Shown in pieces: positions 31,401-38,676 of a DNA stretch of 62,598 nucleotides. Numbering within the stretch: position 1 is the first letter of the stretch; every line of letters begins with the position of its first letter. The notes below the pieces were generated by a model. The model worked only from the letters and a program-made list of their open reading frames with translations, had not been told where the DNA came from and did not search any database. This DNA comes from Streptomyces caeruleatus (GTDB lineage: Bacteria > Actinomycetota > Actinomycetes > Streptomycetales > Streptomycetaceae), in assembly GCF_001514235.1 (NCBI RefSeq), contig NZ_KQ948946.1:57928-120525 (forward strand). The letters run 5' to 3'. The position numbers and the translations under genes are program-made.

Positions 31401-31709
31401 TCCGTCTCCATCGCCGCCCCGGCCGCCGGTACCTACACCGTCGAGGTGGTCGGCTTCGAGGTGCCGTCCGGCTCGACCGCGTACGACTACCGGGACGCGT
31501 TCTTCTCCTCCGCGCTCGGCTCGGTCAAGGTCGACGAGTCGGCGCCGGTGAAGCTCGGCACGGGCGACTCCGCGAAGGTGGCGGCGGACGTCACCGTCGC
31601 GCGGGCGGTGCCCGAGGGCCGGCAGCTCTTCGGCGAGGTACGGCTGGTGAACACGCGCGGGACGACCGCGGGTGTGGGCGGGGTGACGATCGAGAAGGTC
31701 ACGCCGTAG
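28425..31709 (+). CDS. Secreted S8 (subtilisin-like) serine protease
   Basis: A 1094-aa exoprotease. The signal peptide (about 1-41) has an RR pair followed by a hydrophobic core. A pro-domain spans about 50-180. The catalytic triad is Asp209 (VLDTGVD), His394 (HGTHVAG) and Ser591 (GTSMASP), with the oxyanion Asn493 (SGGNSGPG). Beyond about 690 come beta-sandwich/PPC-like domains to the C-terminus. A long insert between Asp and His carries Asp-rich, possible Ca-binding loops (DGDADGDVNRDGDTTDD). ATG at 28425. Large secreted subtilases of this type are common Streptomyces exoenzymes. Confidence 0.92.
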   Translation: MPPTPHPAPIPGGARRVARVAVAAGLVAALSAAGPIPLALAADGAPAAAADPGVKSAHDKLGSDDADLLAEAKAQRDKTVTMMIATAPGQTEKVAAELDAIKGGSVGRTYDKLGYVRATVPTGKADSAIAAAAKLSSVQAIDLRDEIPLEEPSLDAGAKSSASVAAYPGPGKDTAAKNPYNPSFETGAVDFVKKNPKADGRGVTIGVLDTGVDLGSPALQKTTTGERKIVDWVTATDPIVDGDGTWRAMTTSVSGPAFTYGGKSWKAAAGSYLISTFREAVTNQGKVTDGDADGDVNRDGDTTDDWGVLYDPAAGTVTVDVNANGDFTDDTPMKPYKDGHQVGHFGTDDPATDIPETQDFVVQVRKDVPMDPLGGDWVGKKADFVNIGLTAGAHGTHVAGITAANGMFGGKHMNGAAPGAKIVSARACVFGPGCSSVALTEGMIDLVAGRGVDVVNMSIGGLPPLNDGNNARAELYTRLIDTYGVQLVISGGNSGPGANTIGDPGLADKVISVGAGVSKETFAANYGTGVRSKYQLFNFSSRGPREDGGFTPTVVAPGSAVSTIPAWMPGAPIAEAGWKLPAGYAMYNGTSMASPQAAGASALLLSAAKQKNIALTPEKLRTALTSTAHHIEGLQAYEEGAGRIDVVDAWKAVRAGATAHDYAVRAPVDTALDQALKTPGIGTGVYDREGGLKAGQKKSYDVTITRTSGPAGSLPHTLRLANNKARTFSVLGPKVVDLPLNKAVTVKVQAAPRRAGIKSVILEADDPRTPGVDKQILNTVVVSTPVQHTFTASGSVERNNFRSYFVTVPEGAKSLQVTLGGLKEGSRTLFSAISPYGVTVADNDVNTTDIASYADPVPGVWEIEVDARRTSTLLDNPYQLNATVFGAAFDPESVTVPEAKVGTPVAASWTVTNKLAAVEGNLKGGALGSSKSTRPTIADGATQTSTVEVPEGTTSLDVAIGGVSDLGSDLDLNVYDAEGKLVGQSADGDSDESVSIAAPAAGTYTVEVVGFEVPSGSTAYDYRDAFFSSALGSVKVDESAPVKLGTGDSAKVAADVTVARAVPEGRQLFGEVRLVNTRGTTAGVGGVTIEKVTP

Positions 31710-31783
31710 CCGTATGACGCACGGTTGAGGGGCGGGTGTCCGATCCGGACGCCCGCCCCTCTTGCCTTGCCGTCGACGGTCGT

Positions 31784-31818
31784 GCCGTCAGCCGTCAGCC
31801 GTCAGCCGTCAGCCGTCA
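31784..31818. repeat. 7-bp tandem repeat at the 3' end of ribA
   Basis: Five perfect copies of GCCGTCA, with another at 31828, between the convergent protease and ribA genes. Probably a slippage tract without function. Confidence 0.75.
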
Positions 31819-31830
31819 GCCGCCGTGCCG

Positions 31831-32475
31831 TCAGCCGACGTTGAGCCCCGCGAGCTCGCCGAGCGGCAGCGTGTGCTGGGTCTGGAGGACCTTCGCGCGC
31901 AGGTAGCGGACGTTGTCCGGGGTGGCGAAGACGCCAGTCGGGACGCGGTCTTGGACCTGGATGCCGAGGGCGCGCAACTGGTCGGCCTTGTCGGGGTTGT
32001 TGGAGAGCAGGTCCAGTTCGCCGATGCCGAGGGCGGCGAGCATCTGGGCGGCCGCCGTGTAGTCGCGGGCGTCCTCGGGCAGGCCGAGGGCGGCGTTCGC
32101 GGCGTAGGTGTCGAGGCCCTGGTCCTGGAGGGCGTACGCGTCCAGCTTGTTGTAGAGCCCGATGCCGCGGCCCTCCTGGCGCAGGTACAGCAGCACGCCG
32201 CCGCGCTCGGCGATGCGCTCGACGGCCTCGCGCAGCTGGGGGCCGCAGTCGCAGCGGGCCGAGCCGAAGACGTCGCCGGTGAGGCACTCGGAGTGCAGCC
32301 GGACCAGCGGGGTGGCGCCGGGGGCCGGGTCGCCGAGGACGACGGCCACGTGCTCCAGGCCGTCGGTCAGGCCGTGGAAGGTGACCAGTTCGGCGTCGAC
32401 GCGGTAGCCGTCCTGGAAGCGCAGCGGGACCCGGACGCGGGCGCGCTGGGTGGCGGCGGCGGTGAAGTCGGGCAT
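31831..32475 (-). CDS. ribA: GTP cyclohydrolase II
   Basis: A 214-aa stand-alone RibA (no fused DHBP synthase). It converts GTP to 2,5-diamino-6-ribosylamino-pyrimidinone phosphate. Zn ligands are Cys64, Cys75 and Cys77 (HSECLTGDVFGSARCDCG). Tyr114 (equivalent to E. coli Tyr105), Asp135 and the nucleophile Arg137 are all present, so full cyclohydrolase activity is expected. Two palindromes lie upstream, and the MarR gene is transcribed toward it. It may supply flavin or a pyrimidine-derived secondary product. Confidence 0.92.
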   Translation of the reverse strand: MPDFTAAATQRARVRVPLRFQDGYRVDAELVTFHGLTDGLEHVAVVLGDPAPGATPLVRLHSECLTGDVFGSARCDCGPQLREAVERIAERGGVLLYLRQEGRGIGLYNKLDAYALQDQGLDTYAANAALGLPEDARDYTAAAQMLAALGIGELDLLSNNPDKADQLRALGIQVQDRVPTGVFATPDNVRYLRAKVLQTQHTLPLGELAGLNVG

Positions 32476-32506
32476 GCGGGGTCTCCGGGTTCCGTACGGG
32501 GGCTTG

Positions 32507-32526
32507 CTGCTTCAGATTTGAAGCAG
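32507..32526. promoter_or_regulatory. MarR-type operator A, upstream of ribA
   Basis: Perfect 8-bp arms CTGCTTCA and TGAAGCAG around GATT. It lies 32 bp before the ribA start and shares the core TTCA-N4-TGAA with the site at 33156. Confidence 0.7.
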
Positions 32527-32550
32527 CTCCTCGGTCAGGACCCTACCCCA

Positions 32551-32568
32551 TGCTTTAAATTTGAAGCA
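32551..32568. promoter_or_regulatory. MarR-type operator B, upstream of ribA
   Basis: TGCTTTAAA/TTTGAAGCA is a palindrome with one mismatch, core TTTA-N4-TGAA, 24 bp upstream of operator A between marR and ribA. Confidence 0.65.
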
Positions 32569-32620
32569 ACCAGTTTGTCGTACGGGTCACAGGCCGGGCC
32601 CGGGCCTCACGACTCCCGCT

Positions 32621-33136
32621 TCACGAACAGGACTTGCCCGAACGCCGCCGCCAGGGCACGTCCTCCGCGGTGGGGCGCGCGTCCTCCCCCTGGAACCCCT
32701 CGGAGACCGCTGTGAAGATCTCCTCCAGCTGCCCGACCTGCTCCGGGGTCAGCCGGTCGAAGAGCAGCGCCCGTACCGTCTCCACATGACCCGGCGCAGT
32801 GCGCTCCAGGACGCGCATCCCGTCCTCGGTGAGCGTCGCGATGCTGCCGCGCTTGTCCCAACGGCAGTCCTCGCGCCCCACCAGCCCGTCCTTCTCCAGC
32901 CGCGTCACGGCGTACGTCAGCCGGCTGCGGGTGATCTTCAGCTCTTCCGCGAGGTCGGTCATGCGCAGCTTGCGCTCCGGAGTCTCGGACAGGGTGGCCA
33001 GGATGGAGTAATACAGATGGGGCATGCCGGCTTCCTGCTGGAGCTGCCGGTCCAGCGCGTCCTCCACGAGGGCGACGGAGGCGATGTACGCGCGCCAGGC
33101 GCGCTGCTCCTCGGGGGAGAGCCAGCGAGTCGTCAT
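32621..33136 (-). CDS. MarR-family transcriptional regulator
   Basis: A 171-aa winged-helix protein (DLAEELKITRSRLTYAVTRLEKDGLVGR about 65-95, wing CRWDKRGSIATLT). ATG at 33136, preferred over an upstream TTG-region start. It sits between ribA and the permuted RibD gene; three similar palindromes flank it in front of ribA, marR and the ribD-like gene, so it is likely the local repressor. Confidence 0.87.
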   Translation of the reverse strand: MTTRWLSPEEQRAWRAYIASVALVEDALDRQLQQEAGMPHLYYSILATLSETPERKLRMTDLAEELKITRSRLTYAVTRLEKDGLVGREDCRWDKRGSIATLTEDGMRVLERTAPGHVETVRALLFDRLTPEQVGQLEEIFTAVSEGFQGEDARPTAEDVPWRRRSGKSCS

Positions 33137-33153
33137 GCGACCAGTGTAGGTTT

Positions 33154-33168
33154 GTTTCAAACTTGAAC
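33154..33168. promoter_or_regulatory. MarR-type operator C between marR and the ribD-like gene
   Basis: Core TTCAA-AC-TTGAA (33156-33167), 20 bp upstream of the marR start, in the divergent promoter region. Confidence 0.68.
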
Positions 33169-33243
33169 CAAGCCCCAGGCTTCCGACCCGGGAATCCCGT
33201 CCCGGGATTCCGCCCCGAGACCCCTGACCCGGAGAGCGCGCCG

Positions 33244-34377
33244 ATGCCGTCGTACCCCTACGTCCTGCTGTCCGCCGCGGTCTCCCTGGACGGCTACCTC
33301 GACGACACCGGCCCCGACCGCCTGCTGCTGTCCAGCCCGGCCGACTTCGACCGCGTCGACGAGGTACGGGCGTCCGTCGACGCCATCCTGATCGGCGCCG
33401 GCACGATCCGGGCCGACAACCCCCGGCTGCTGGTGAACTCGGCCGAGCGGCGGGCCGCGCGCAAGGCGGACGGGAAGCCGGAGTACCCGCTGAAGGTCAC
33501 GGTCAGCGCGTCCGGCGAACTGGATCCCACGGCGAACTTCTGGCACACCGGCGGCGAGAAGATCGTCTATACGACGGAGCGGGGCGCGGAGCGGCTGCGC
33601 CGGGTGCCGGTCGCCGCGGACGTGGTCGCGCTGGGCTCTGACCTGGACTGGCGGGGCCTGCTGCGCCACCTGCGCGAGGCCCGCGGGGTCGAGCGGCTGA
33701 TGGTGGAGGGCGGCGGCACGATCCACACGCAGCTGCTCCAGCAGGGCCTCGCCGACGAGGTCCAGCTGGTGCTGGCGCCGCTGTTCGTGGGGGATCCCAA
33801 GGCGCCGCGGCTGTTCGGCCCGGGGGAGTACCAGGGCGGACGGCTGCGCCTGCTGGAGACGCGGCGGATCGAGGACGTCGTACTGATGCGCTACGAGCCC
33901 ACCGCGCCCGGCGCCGGTGTGCTGCCGTCCGCCGCCGACCGGAGATGGCTGGCGCTGGCGTGCGAGCTGGCGGCCGAGTGCCCGCCGTCGGGGACGGCCT
34001 TCAGCGTCGGGGCGGTCGTGGTGGCCGCCGACGGGACCGAGCTGGCGCGCGGCCACTCCCGCGAGGGCGGCGACCCCGTGGTGCACGCGGAGGAGGCGGC
34101 GCTGGCGAAGATCGCGCCCGGAGACCCTCGTGTGACGTCCGCCACGGTCTACACCAGCCTGGAGCCGTGCACGCGCCGCGCGTCCCGTCCCGTGCCGTGC
34201 GCGCGCCTGATCCTCGCCGCCGGGGTGCGCCGGGTGGTGACGGCCTGGCGGGAGCCGGACACCTTCGTGGCGGGGGCCGACGGCAGCGGGCTGCTGGCGG
34301 GGGAAGGGGTGGACGTGGTCGTCCTGCCCGAGTACGAGGCCCGGGCCAAGGCCCCGAACAGCCACCTCCTGCCGTGA
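33244..34377 (+). CDS. Pyrimidine reductase-deaminase with permuted RibD domain order
   Basis: A 377-aa protein. The N-terminal RibD reductase-type domain (about 1-220) has VSLDGYLDD, LIGAGTIRADNPRL and MVEGGGTIHTQLL. A CDA/RibD-like deaminase follows (about 235-375) with zinc ligands His281 (VHAEEA), Cys309 and Cys319 (EPC...PC). Canonical RibD has deaminase first, so this is a swapped fusion. ATG at 33244 with GGAGAG 8 nt upstream; an upstream TTG lies inside the operator. Divergent from marR, it likely catalyses the two steps after GTP cyclohydrolase II. Confidence 0.85.
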   Translation: MPSYPYVLLSAAVSLDGYLDDTGPDRLLLSSPADFDRVDEVRASVDAILIGAGTIRADNPRLLVNSAERRAARKADGKPEYPLKVTVSASGELDPTANFWHTGGEKIVYTTERGAERLRRVPVAADVVALGSDLDWRGLLRHLREARGVERLMVEGGGTIHTQLLQQGLADEVQLVLAPLFVGDPKAPRLFGPGEYQGGRLRLLETRRIEDVVLMRYEPTAPGAGVLPSAADRRWLALACELAAECPPSGTAFSVGAVVVAADGTELARGHSREGGDPVVHAEEAALAKIAPGDPRVTSATVYTSLEPCTRRASRPVPCARLILAAGVRRVVTAWREPDTFVAGADGSGLLAGEGVDVVVLPEYEARAKAPNSHLLP

Positions 34378-34477
34378 CACCGGCGCCCTGAACACGCCTC
34401 GGAAAACGCCGCTCGCGGCGGCCCCGGGAAACGCGTGTGCTTTCCGTCCCGCGGATGGCGTACTATTGAGTCATCGC

Positions 34478-34551
34478 CGCGGGGTGGAGCAGCTCGGTAG
34501 CTCGCTGGGCTCATAACCCAGAGGTCGCAGGTTCAAATCCTGTCCCCGCTA
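34478..34551 (+). tRNA. tRNA-Met(CAT), initiator
   Basis: A complete cloverleaf: acceptor CGCGGGG/CCCCGCT with the C1-T72 mismatch, anticodon stem CTGGG/CCCAG with loop CTCATAA (anticodon CAT), T-loop TTCAAAT. The unpaired first position and three G-C pairs in the anticodon stem are initiator hallmarks. No CCA is encoded. Confidence 0.93.
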
Positions 34552-34559
34552 CTGAAGAC

Positions 34560-34592
34560 TCAGGGCCGGAACTGAAAAGTTCCGGCCCTGAG
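34560..34592 (+). terminator. tRNA terminator
   Basis: Perfect stem CAGGGCCGGAACT / AGTTCCGGCCCTG with a GAAA loop, 8 bp after the tRNA. Confidence 0.85.
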
Positions 34593-34721
34593 TGTTTTCC
34601 ACGACTCTCCATGGTTTTCCACGGCGGCTTTTCTGCCCGGCCGCCCGCTGGCCCGGCCGCCCGCTGCTCCGGTCGGCCCTCACCACTCGCCCCCGGCCCC
34701 GCCTTCGGCAACCCTGGTGAG

Positions 34722-35807
34722 GTGGAGGAACGGCGGATCTCGTACGCACGCCGGTTCGTCCGGCTGCTGCCCGCCCTGCTGATCGCCGCCGGATGCGGGT
34801 ACGACTACGTCACGCCCACGGATTTCACCGGCGCCCCCTTCTTCACCGCCGCGCCCCTGGTCGCCGCCCCGCTCTACTCGCAGCGCGGCACGGTGCTCAC
34901 CGGCGTCGTGGCGGTCGGCGCGCTGCTCGTGCTCCGCGCCAGTCTGGGCGGCCTGCCCCGGGCCGAGGTGATCACCGAGCTGGTCACCGTGGTCACCGTC
35001 TCCGTCCTCGCCGTCCTCATCAACCTCCTCGTCCGCCGCAGCGACGCCCGCCTCGCCTCCGCCCGCGCCATCGCCGAGGCCGCCCAGCGCGCCGTACTGC
35101 CCGAACCCGCCGAGCGGATCGGCGGCTACCAGATCGCGGCACGCTACGAGGCGGCGCAGGAGGGCGCCTTCATCGGCGGTGACCTGTACGCGGTGCAGGA
35201 CAGCCCGCACGGTGTGCGGCTCGTCGTGGGGGACGTGCGCGGCAAGGGGATGGGGGCGGTCGGGATCGTCGCCGTGGTCATCGGGGCCTTCCGGGAGGCC
35301 GCCGAGCAGGAGGTCACGCTGGAGGCGGTGGCGCAGCGTCTGGAGCGGGCGCTCGCGCGGGAGCGCACGCGGCGCGAGGGGGTGGAGCCCGCCGAGGGGT
35401 TCACCACCGCCGTCCTCGCCGAACTCCCGCACGGCGACGGGATCGTACGCCTGGTCAACCGTGGGCATCCCCCGCCACTGCTGCTGTACGCCGACGGCAC
35501 CGTGTGCGCGCTGTCCGCTCCCGAGCCCGCCCTGCCGCTGGGCATGCGGGAGCTGGGAGCCTGGCCCGACCGGGCTCAGGAGGCCGGCTTCCCGACCGGT
35601 GCGACGCTGCTCGTGTACACCGACGGCCTGTCCGAGGCCCGGGACGAGACGGACCGGTTCTACGACCCCGAGACGGGACTCGCGGGGCGGGCCAACGCCC
35701 GGCGCGAGCCGACCGCGCTGCTCGGCGCGCTCGCGGCGGAGGTACGCCGGCACTCCGGCGGCGGGATGGCGGACGACATGGCCCTCATCGCCGTACGCCG
35801 TCCCTGA
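34722..35807 (+). CDS. Membrane PP2C-type (SpoIIE family) phosphatase
   Basis: About 361 aa from GTG 34722. Two or three N-terminal hydrophobic segments (LLPALLIAAGCG, PLVAAPLYSQRGTVLTGVVAVGALLVL, VTVVTVSVLAVLINLLV) precede a SpoIIE catalytic domain (about 115-360) with GAFIGGDLYAV, VRGKGMGAVG, NRGHPPPLLLY and GGGMADDMALI metal-binding signatures. No clear Shine-Dalgarno, so the start is uncertain by up to 111 bp; an ATG at 34611 is close to the tRNA terminator and unlikely. It probably acts on anti-sigma-antagonists. Confidence 0.83.
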   Translation: MEERRISYARRFVRLLPALLIAAGCGYDYVTPTDFTGAPFFTAAPLVAAPLYSQRGTVLTGVVAVGALLVLRASLGGLPRAEVITELVTVVTVSVLAVLINLLVRRSDARLASARAIAEAAQRAVLPEPAERIGGYQIAARYEAAQEGAFIGGDLYAVQDSPHGVRLVVGDVRGKGMGAVGIVAVVIGAFREAAEQEVTLEAVAQRLERALARERTRREGVEPAEGFTTAVLAELPHGDGIVRLVNRGHPPPLLLYADGTVCALSAPEPALPLGMRELGAWPDRAQEAGFPTGATLLVYTDGLSEARDETDRFYDPETGLAGRANARREPTALLGALAAEVRRHSGGGMADDMALIAVRRP

Positions 35808-36060
35808 GGCAGGAGTCTCCGAGAGCCTCATGGAGATCTTGTGGAGCCACACCCGTGATCGTTGTCACCAACGGTGATCGAGTGACCCCCCTCCGCATAA
35901 CAACTGACATACCGTCAATGCCTGTGTGGCCCCTGAGGGCTGGCCAACTCGCCCGAATTAGGCCGCTCATGACCTGTAAGTCCAGGCGAAAAACGTTAAT
36001 GATCAAGTGGAACAGCTTGGAATCCGCACCCCCCGTCTATTAACGTTCGATAACGCAGCG

Positions 36061-36243
36061 CGGTCGTCCCAGCCGTCACAAGAGGCGGCTCCGTGCGCAC
36101 GCGCCGAATCCCGCAAGGGAACCGGGGAACCACCACCTTGGGGTGAATCGCACGGATACCGCCGGGAACTCACGGCCGGTATACGCGCGTAGGAGACCTT
36201 CCTGCTCCGAACCCGTCAGCTAACCCGGTAGGCGAGAAGGAAG
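36061..36243 (+). promoter_or_regulatory. c-di-AMP riboswitch (ydaO/yuaA)
   Basis: The 5' leader of the M23 peptidase gene carries the conserved words of this class: GCCGAATCC, GGGAACCGGGGAACCA, TTGGGGTGAATC, GTAGGAGACC and GAACCCGTCAGCTAACCCGG, ending at GGCGAGAAGG just before the Shine-Dalgarno. In actinobacteria this riboswitch turns off cell-wall hydrolases when c-di-AMP is high. The gap 35808-36060 shows only promoter sequence. Confidence 0.87.
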
Positions 36244-36260
36244 GAAAGGAGTACGCCCAC

Positions 36261-37286
36261 GTGGCGTCCAACCGGCCTGCCCCGCAAGCCCCGTTCGTGC
36301 CGAACCAGCGCACCACCGAGACCTTCGGCTACGACCGCCATCGCACCGACGAGGGCCCGTTCGAGGAGTGGAACCCCACCGCGGAGTCCATTCGTCCGGT
36401 ACGCGGCAGGCATCGCGTCTCCAAGCAGCGCGGCGGGGGACTCGCCCGCAGCTCCACGGTTCTCGGCGTCGGTGTCATAGCCGCCGTCGGCGCGGGCGGC
36501 ATGGCCAGCGCCAACAGCGGCAAGCCGCCGGTGGCCATCACCATGCCGGACCTGCCCCTGATCTCCGACGACGACGCGGCTCCCGCCGAGGACGCCGGTA
36601 CCGCCCTCAGCACCATGGGTGCGGCGACCGACGCGACCACGCAGGACGCCACCGACGCCGGCGAGGCGCTGCGCAGCCGGATCATGGCGCAGGCCGAGCA
36701 GCAGCAGGACCAGATCGAGAGCAAGGCCGCCGCGGCCGCCGTCGCCGCCGCCGAGAAGGAGGCCGCCACCGCGGCCGCCAAGGCGGAGAAGGAGGCCGAG
36801 GCCAAGGCCGCCGCCGCCAAGGCCAAGGCCGAGGAGGAGGCCCGCAAGAAGGCCGAGGCCGAGCGCCTCGCCGAGCTGGCCAAGCAGTACACGCTGCCGA
36901 CCTCCTCGTACACCATCACCTCGACCTTCGGTCAGGCCGGCGCCTACTGGTCCTCCGGCTACCACACGGGCCTCGACTTCGCCGCCCCCACGGGCACGCT
37001 GATCAAGGCCGTGCACAGCGGCACGATCACGTTCGCCGGCTGGGACGGGTCGTACGGCTACAAGACCGAGCTCACCCTCGACGACGGCACCGAGATCTGG
37101 TTCGCCCACCAGTCCTCGATCAGCGTGAGCGTCGGCCAGAAGGTCAACACGGGCGACGTCATCGGCCGCGTGGGCGCCACGGGCAACGTGACCGGGGCCC
37201 ATCTGCACCTTGAGGTCCACCCCGGCGGCAGCGCGAGCGGCATCGACCCGATGGCGTGGCTGCGCGGCAAGGGGCTCACTCCCTGA
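36261..37286 (+). CDS. M23 peptidoglycan endopeptidase under riboswitch control
   Basis: A 341-aa protein. It has an N-terminal basic segment with a hydrophobic stretch (about 62-85) for membrane passage, an Ala/Glu/Lys-rich coiled coil (about 135-208), then a LytM/M23 domain (about 215-340). Zn ligands are visible in HTGLDF (His235, Asp239) and HLHLE (His316), with catalytic His283. GTG start at 36261, Shine-Dalgarno GGAAAGGAG. It cleaves peptide cross-links during growth or germination; regulation is via the c-di-AMP leader. Confidence 0.92.
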   Translation: MASNRPAPQAPFVPNQRTTETFGYDRHRTDEGPFEEWNPTAESIRPVRGRHRVSKQRGGGLARSSTVLGVGVIAAVGAGGMASANSGKPPVAITMPDLPLISDDDAAPAEDAGTALSTMGAATDATTQDATDAGEALRSRIMAQAEQQQDQIESKAAAAAVAAAEKEAATAAAKAEKEAEAKAAAAKAKAEEEARKKAEAERLAELAKQYTLPTSSYTITSTFGQAGAYWSSGYHTGLDFAAPTGTLIKAVHSGTITFAGWDGSYGYKTELTLDDGTEIWFAHQSSISVSVGQKVNTGDVIGRVGATGNVTGAHLHLEVHPGGSASGIDPMAWLRGKGLTP

Positions 37287-37348
37287 GGCTTCGGGGGGTG
37301 CGGTGGGGGCCTCGCGGAGGGATGTCTTCGCGGGGCGGCTTTGCGCCG

Positions 37349-37476
37349 GTCCTGCTCTGAGGCCGTCCTGCTCTGAGGTCGTCCTGCTCTGAGGTCGTCC
37401 TGCTCTGAGGTCGTCCTGCTCTGAGGCCGTCCTGCTCTGAGGCCGTCCCGATCTGCGGCCGCCCTGATCCCCGGCG
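37349..37476. repeat. 16-bp tandem repeat downstream of the M23 gene
   Basis: Six contiguous copies of GTCCTGCTCTGAGGYC plus two decayed copies (37445-37476), with no spacers. It occupies the gap 37287-37599, which otherwise contains nothing but the next gene's promoter region. Confidence 0.9.
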
Positions 37477-37599
37477 GTCCTGGCGACAACCCCCCGACGT
37501 CAGGGCTGCCGGTTCCCGGAGCGTCGGGCTCCGCTTGTTTACGGGAAGTTTGCGACGGTGCCGGAAGAGGGGCCTCCGGCCAGGACGTTGATGCCGAGC

Positions 37600-38556
37600 A
37601 TGACCGCATCACTTCGCAAGCTCGGCTCCTCCGACCTCGAGGTCTTCCCGCTCTCCCTCGGCGGCAACGTCTTCGGCTGGACCGCGGACGAGGCCCAGTC
37701 CTTCGCTGTCCTGGACGCCTACACGGCCGCGGGCGGCAACTTCATCGACACGGCCGACTCGTACTCGGCGTGGGTCGAGGGCAACGCGGGCGGCGAGTCC
37801 GAGACCATCATCGGTAACTGGCTGAAGGCGCGCGGCAACCGGGACGACGTCGTCATCGCCACCAAGGTCAGCCAGCACCCCGACTTCCAGGGCCTGACCG
37901 CGGCCAACATCAAGGCGGCCGCCGACGCCTCGCTCCGCCGCCTCGGCACCGACCACATCGACCTCTACTACACCCACTTCGACAAGCCGGAAGTGCCGGT
38001 CGAGGAGATCATCGGCGCGCTCGACGACCTGGTGAAGGCCGGCAAGGTGCGGCACATCGCCGCGTCCAACATCTCCGCGCAGCGTCTGGAGGCCTCCCTG
38101 GCCTTCTCGGACCGGGAGGGCCTCGCCCGGTACGTCGCCCTCCAGCCCCACTACAACCTGGTCTCCCGCGACACCTACGAGGGCGAACTCCAGAACCTCG
38201 CCGAGCGCGAAGGCCTGGCCGCCGTCCCGTACTTCGCGCTGGCATCCGGGTTCCTCACGGGCAAGTACCGCCCCGGTACGACGGTCCAGAGCCCCCGCGC
38301 CGAGGGCGCCGCCAAGCACGCCGCCTCGGAGCTCGGCCAGAAGGTCCTCACCGCCCTCGACGAGATCGCCGCCGCCCACGACGCCCCGATCGCCACGGTC
38401 GCCCTGTCCTGGCTGGCAGCCCAGCCAACGGTCACCGCCCCGATCGCCTCGGCCCGCACGGTGGACCAGTTGCCGGCCCTGCTCGGGGTGGACGGCCTGA
38501 GGCTGACGGAGGAGGAGGTGGGGAGGCTTGCGGAGGCGTCGGCCCGCCGCTCTTGA
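37600..38556 (+). CDS. Aldo/keto reductase
   Basis: A 318-aa TIM-barrel oxidoreductase. The AKR tetrad is seen as Asp50 (NFIDTAD), Tyr55, Lys89 (IATKV) and His126 (YYTHFD), and the NADPH site as PIASARTVDQL near the C-terminus. The ATG at 37600 gives the usual family N-terminus; one at 37591 has AGGA closer by, so the start is uncertain by 3 codons. Substrate unknown. Confidence 0.9.
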   Translation: MTASLRKLGSSDLEVFPLSLGGNVFGWTADEAQSFAVLDAYTAAGGNFIDTADSYSAWVEGNAGGESETIIGNWLKARGNRDDVVIATKVSQHPDFQGLTAANIKAAADASLRRLGTDHIDLYYTHFDKPEVPVEEIIGALDDLVKAGKVRHIAASNISAQRLEASLAFSDREGLARYVALQPHYNLVSRDTYEGELQNLAEREGLAAVPYFALASGFLTGKYRPGTTVQSPRAEGAAKHAASELGQKVLTALDEIAAAHDAPIATVALSWLAAQPTVTAPIASARTVDQLPALLGVDGLRLTEEEVGRLAEASARRS

Positions 38557-38676
38557 CCAGCCGCTTCGCAGCCGTGGCGGTCTGCTCCCCCAGCGGCCCC
38601 GAGGGCACCGCGGCGTGGCTGTAGCCGTTGGTGGGAGGTAGGCCTCGGGGCGTACGCGGGGGCGCGTCGTCGCGTC

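Noticed and set aside
33163..33243. TTG start extending the permuted RibD protein by 27 residues
   Set aside because: It would start inside the MarR operator and has no Shine-Dalgarno, whereas ATG 33244 has GGAGAG and the conserved N-terminus.
34611..34721. N-terminal extension of the PP2C membrane phosphatase
   Set aside because: It lies directly behind the tRNA terminator, lacks a Shine-Dalgarno and has low-complexity Pro/Ala/Arg composition.
37349..37476. Possible CRISPR array
   Set aside because: The 16-bp units are contiguous with no spacers and there are no cas genes.
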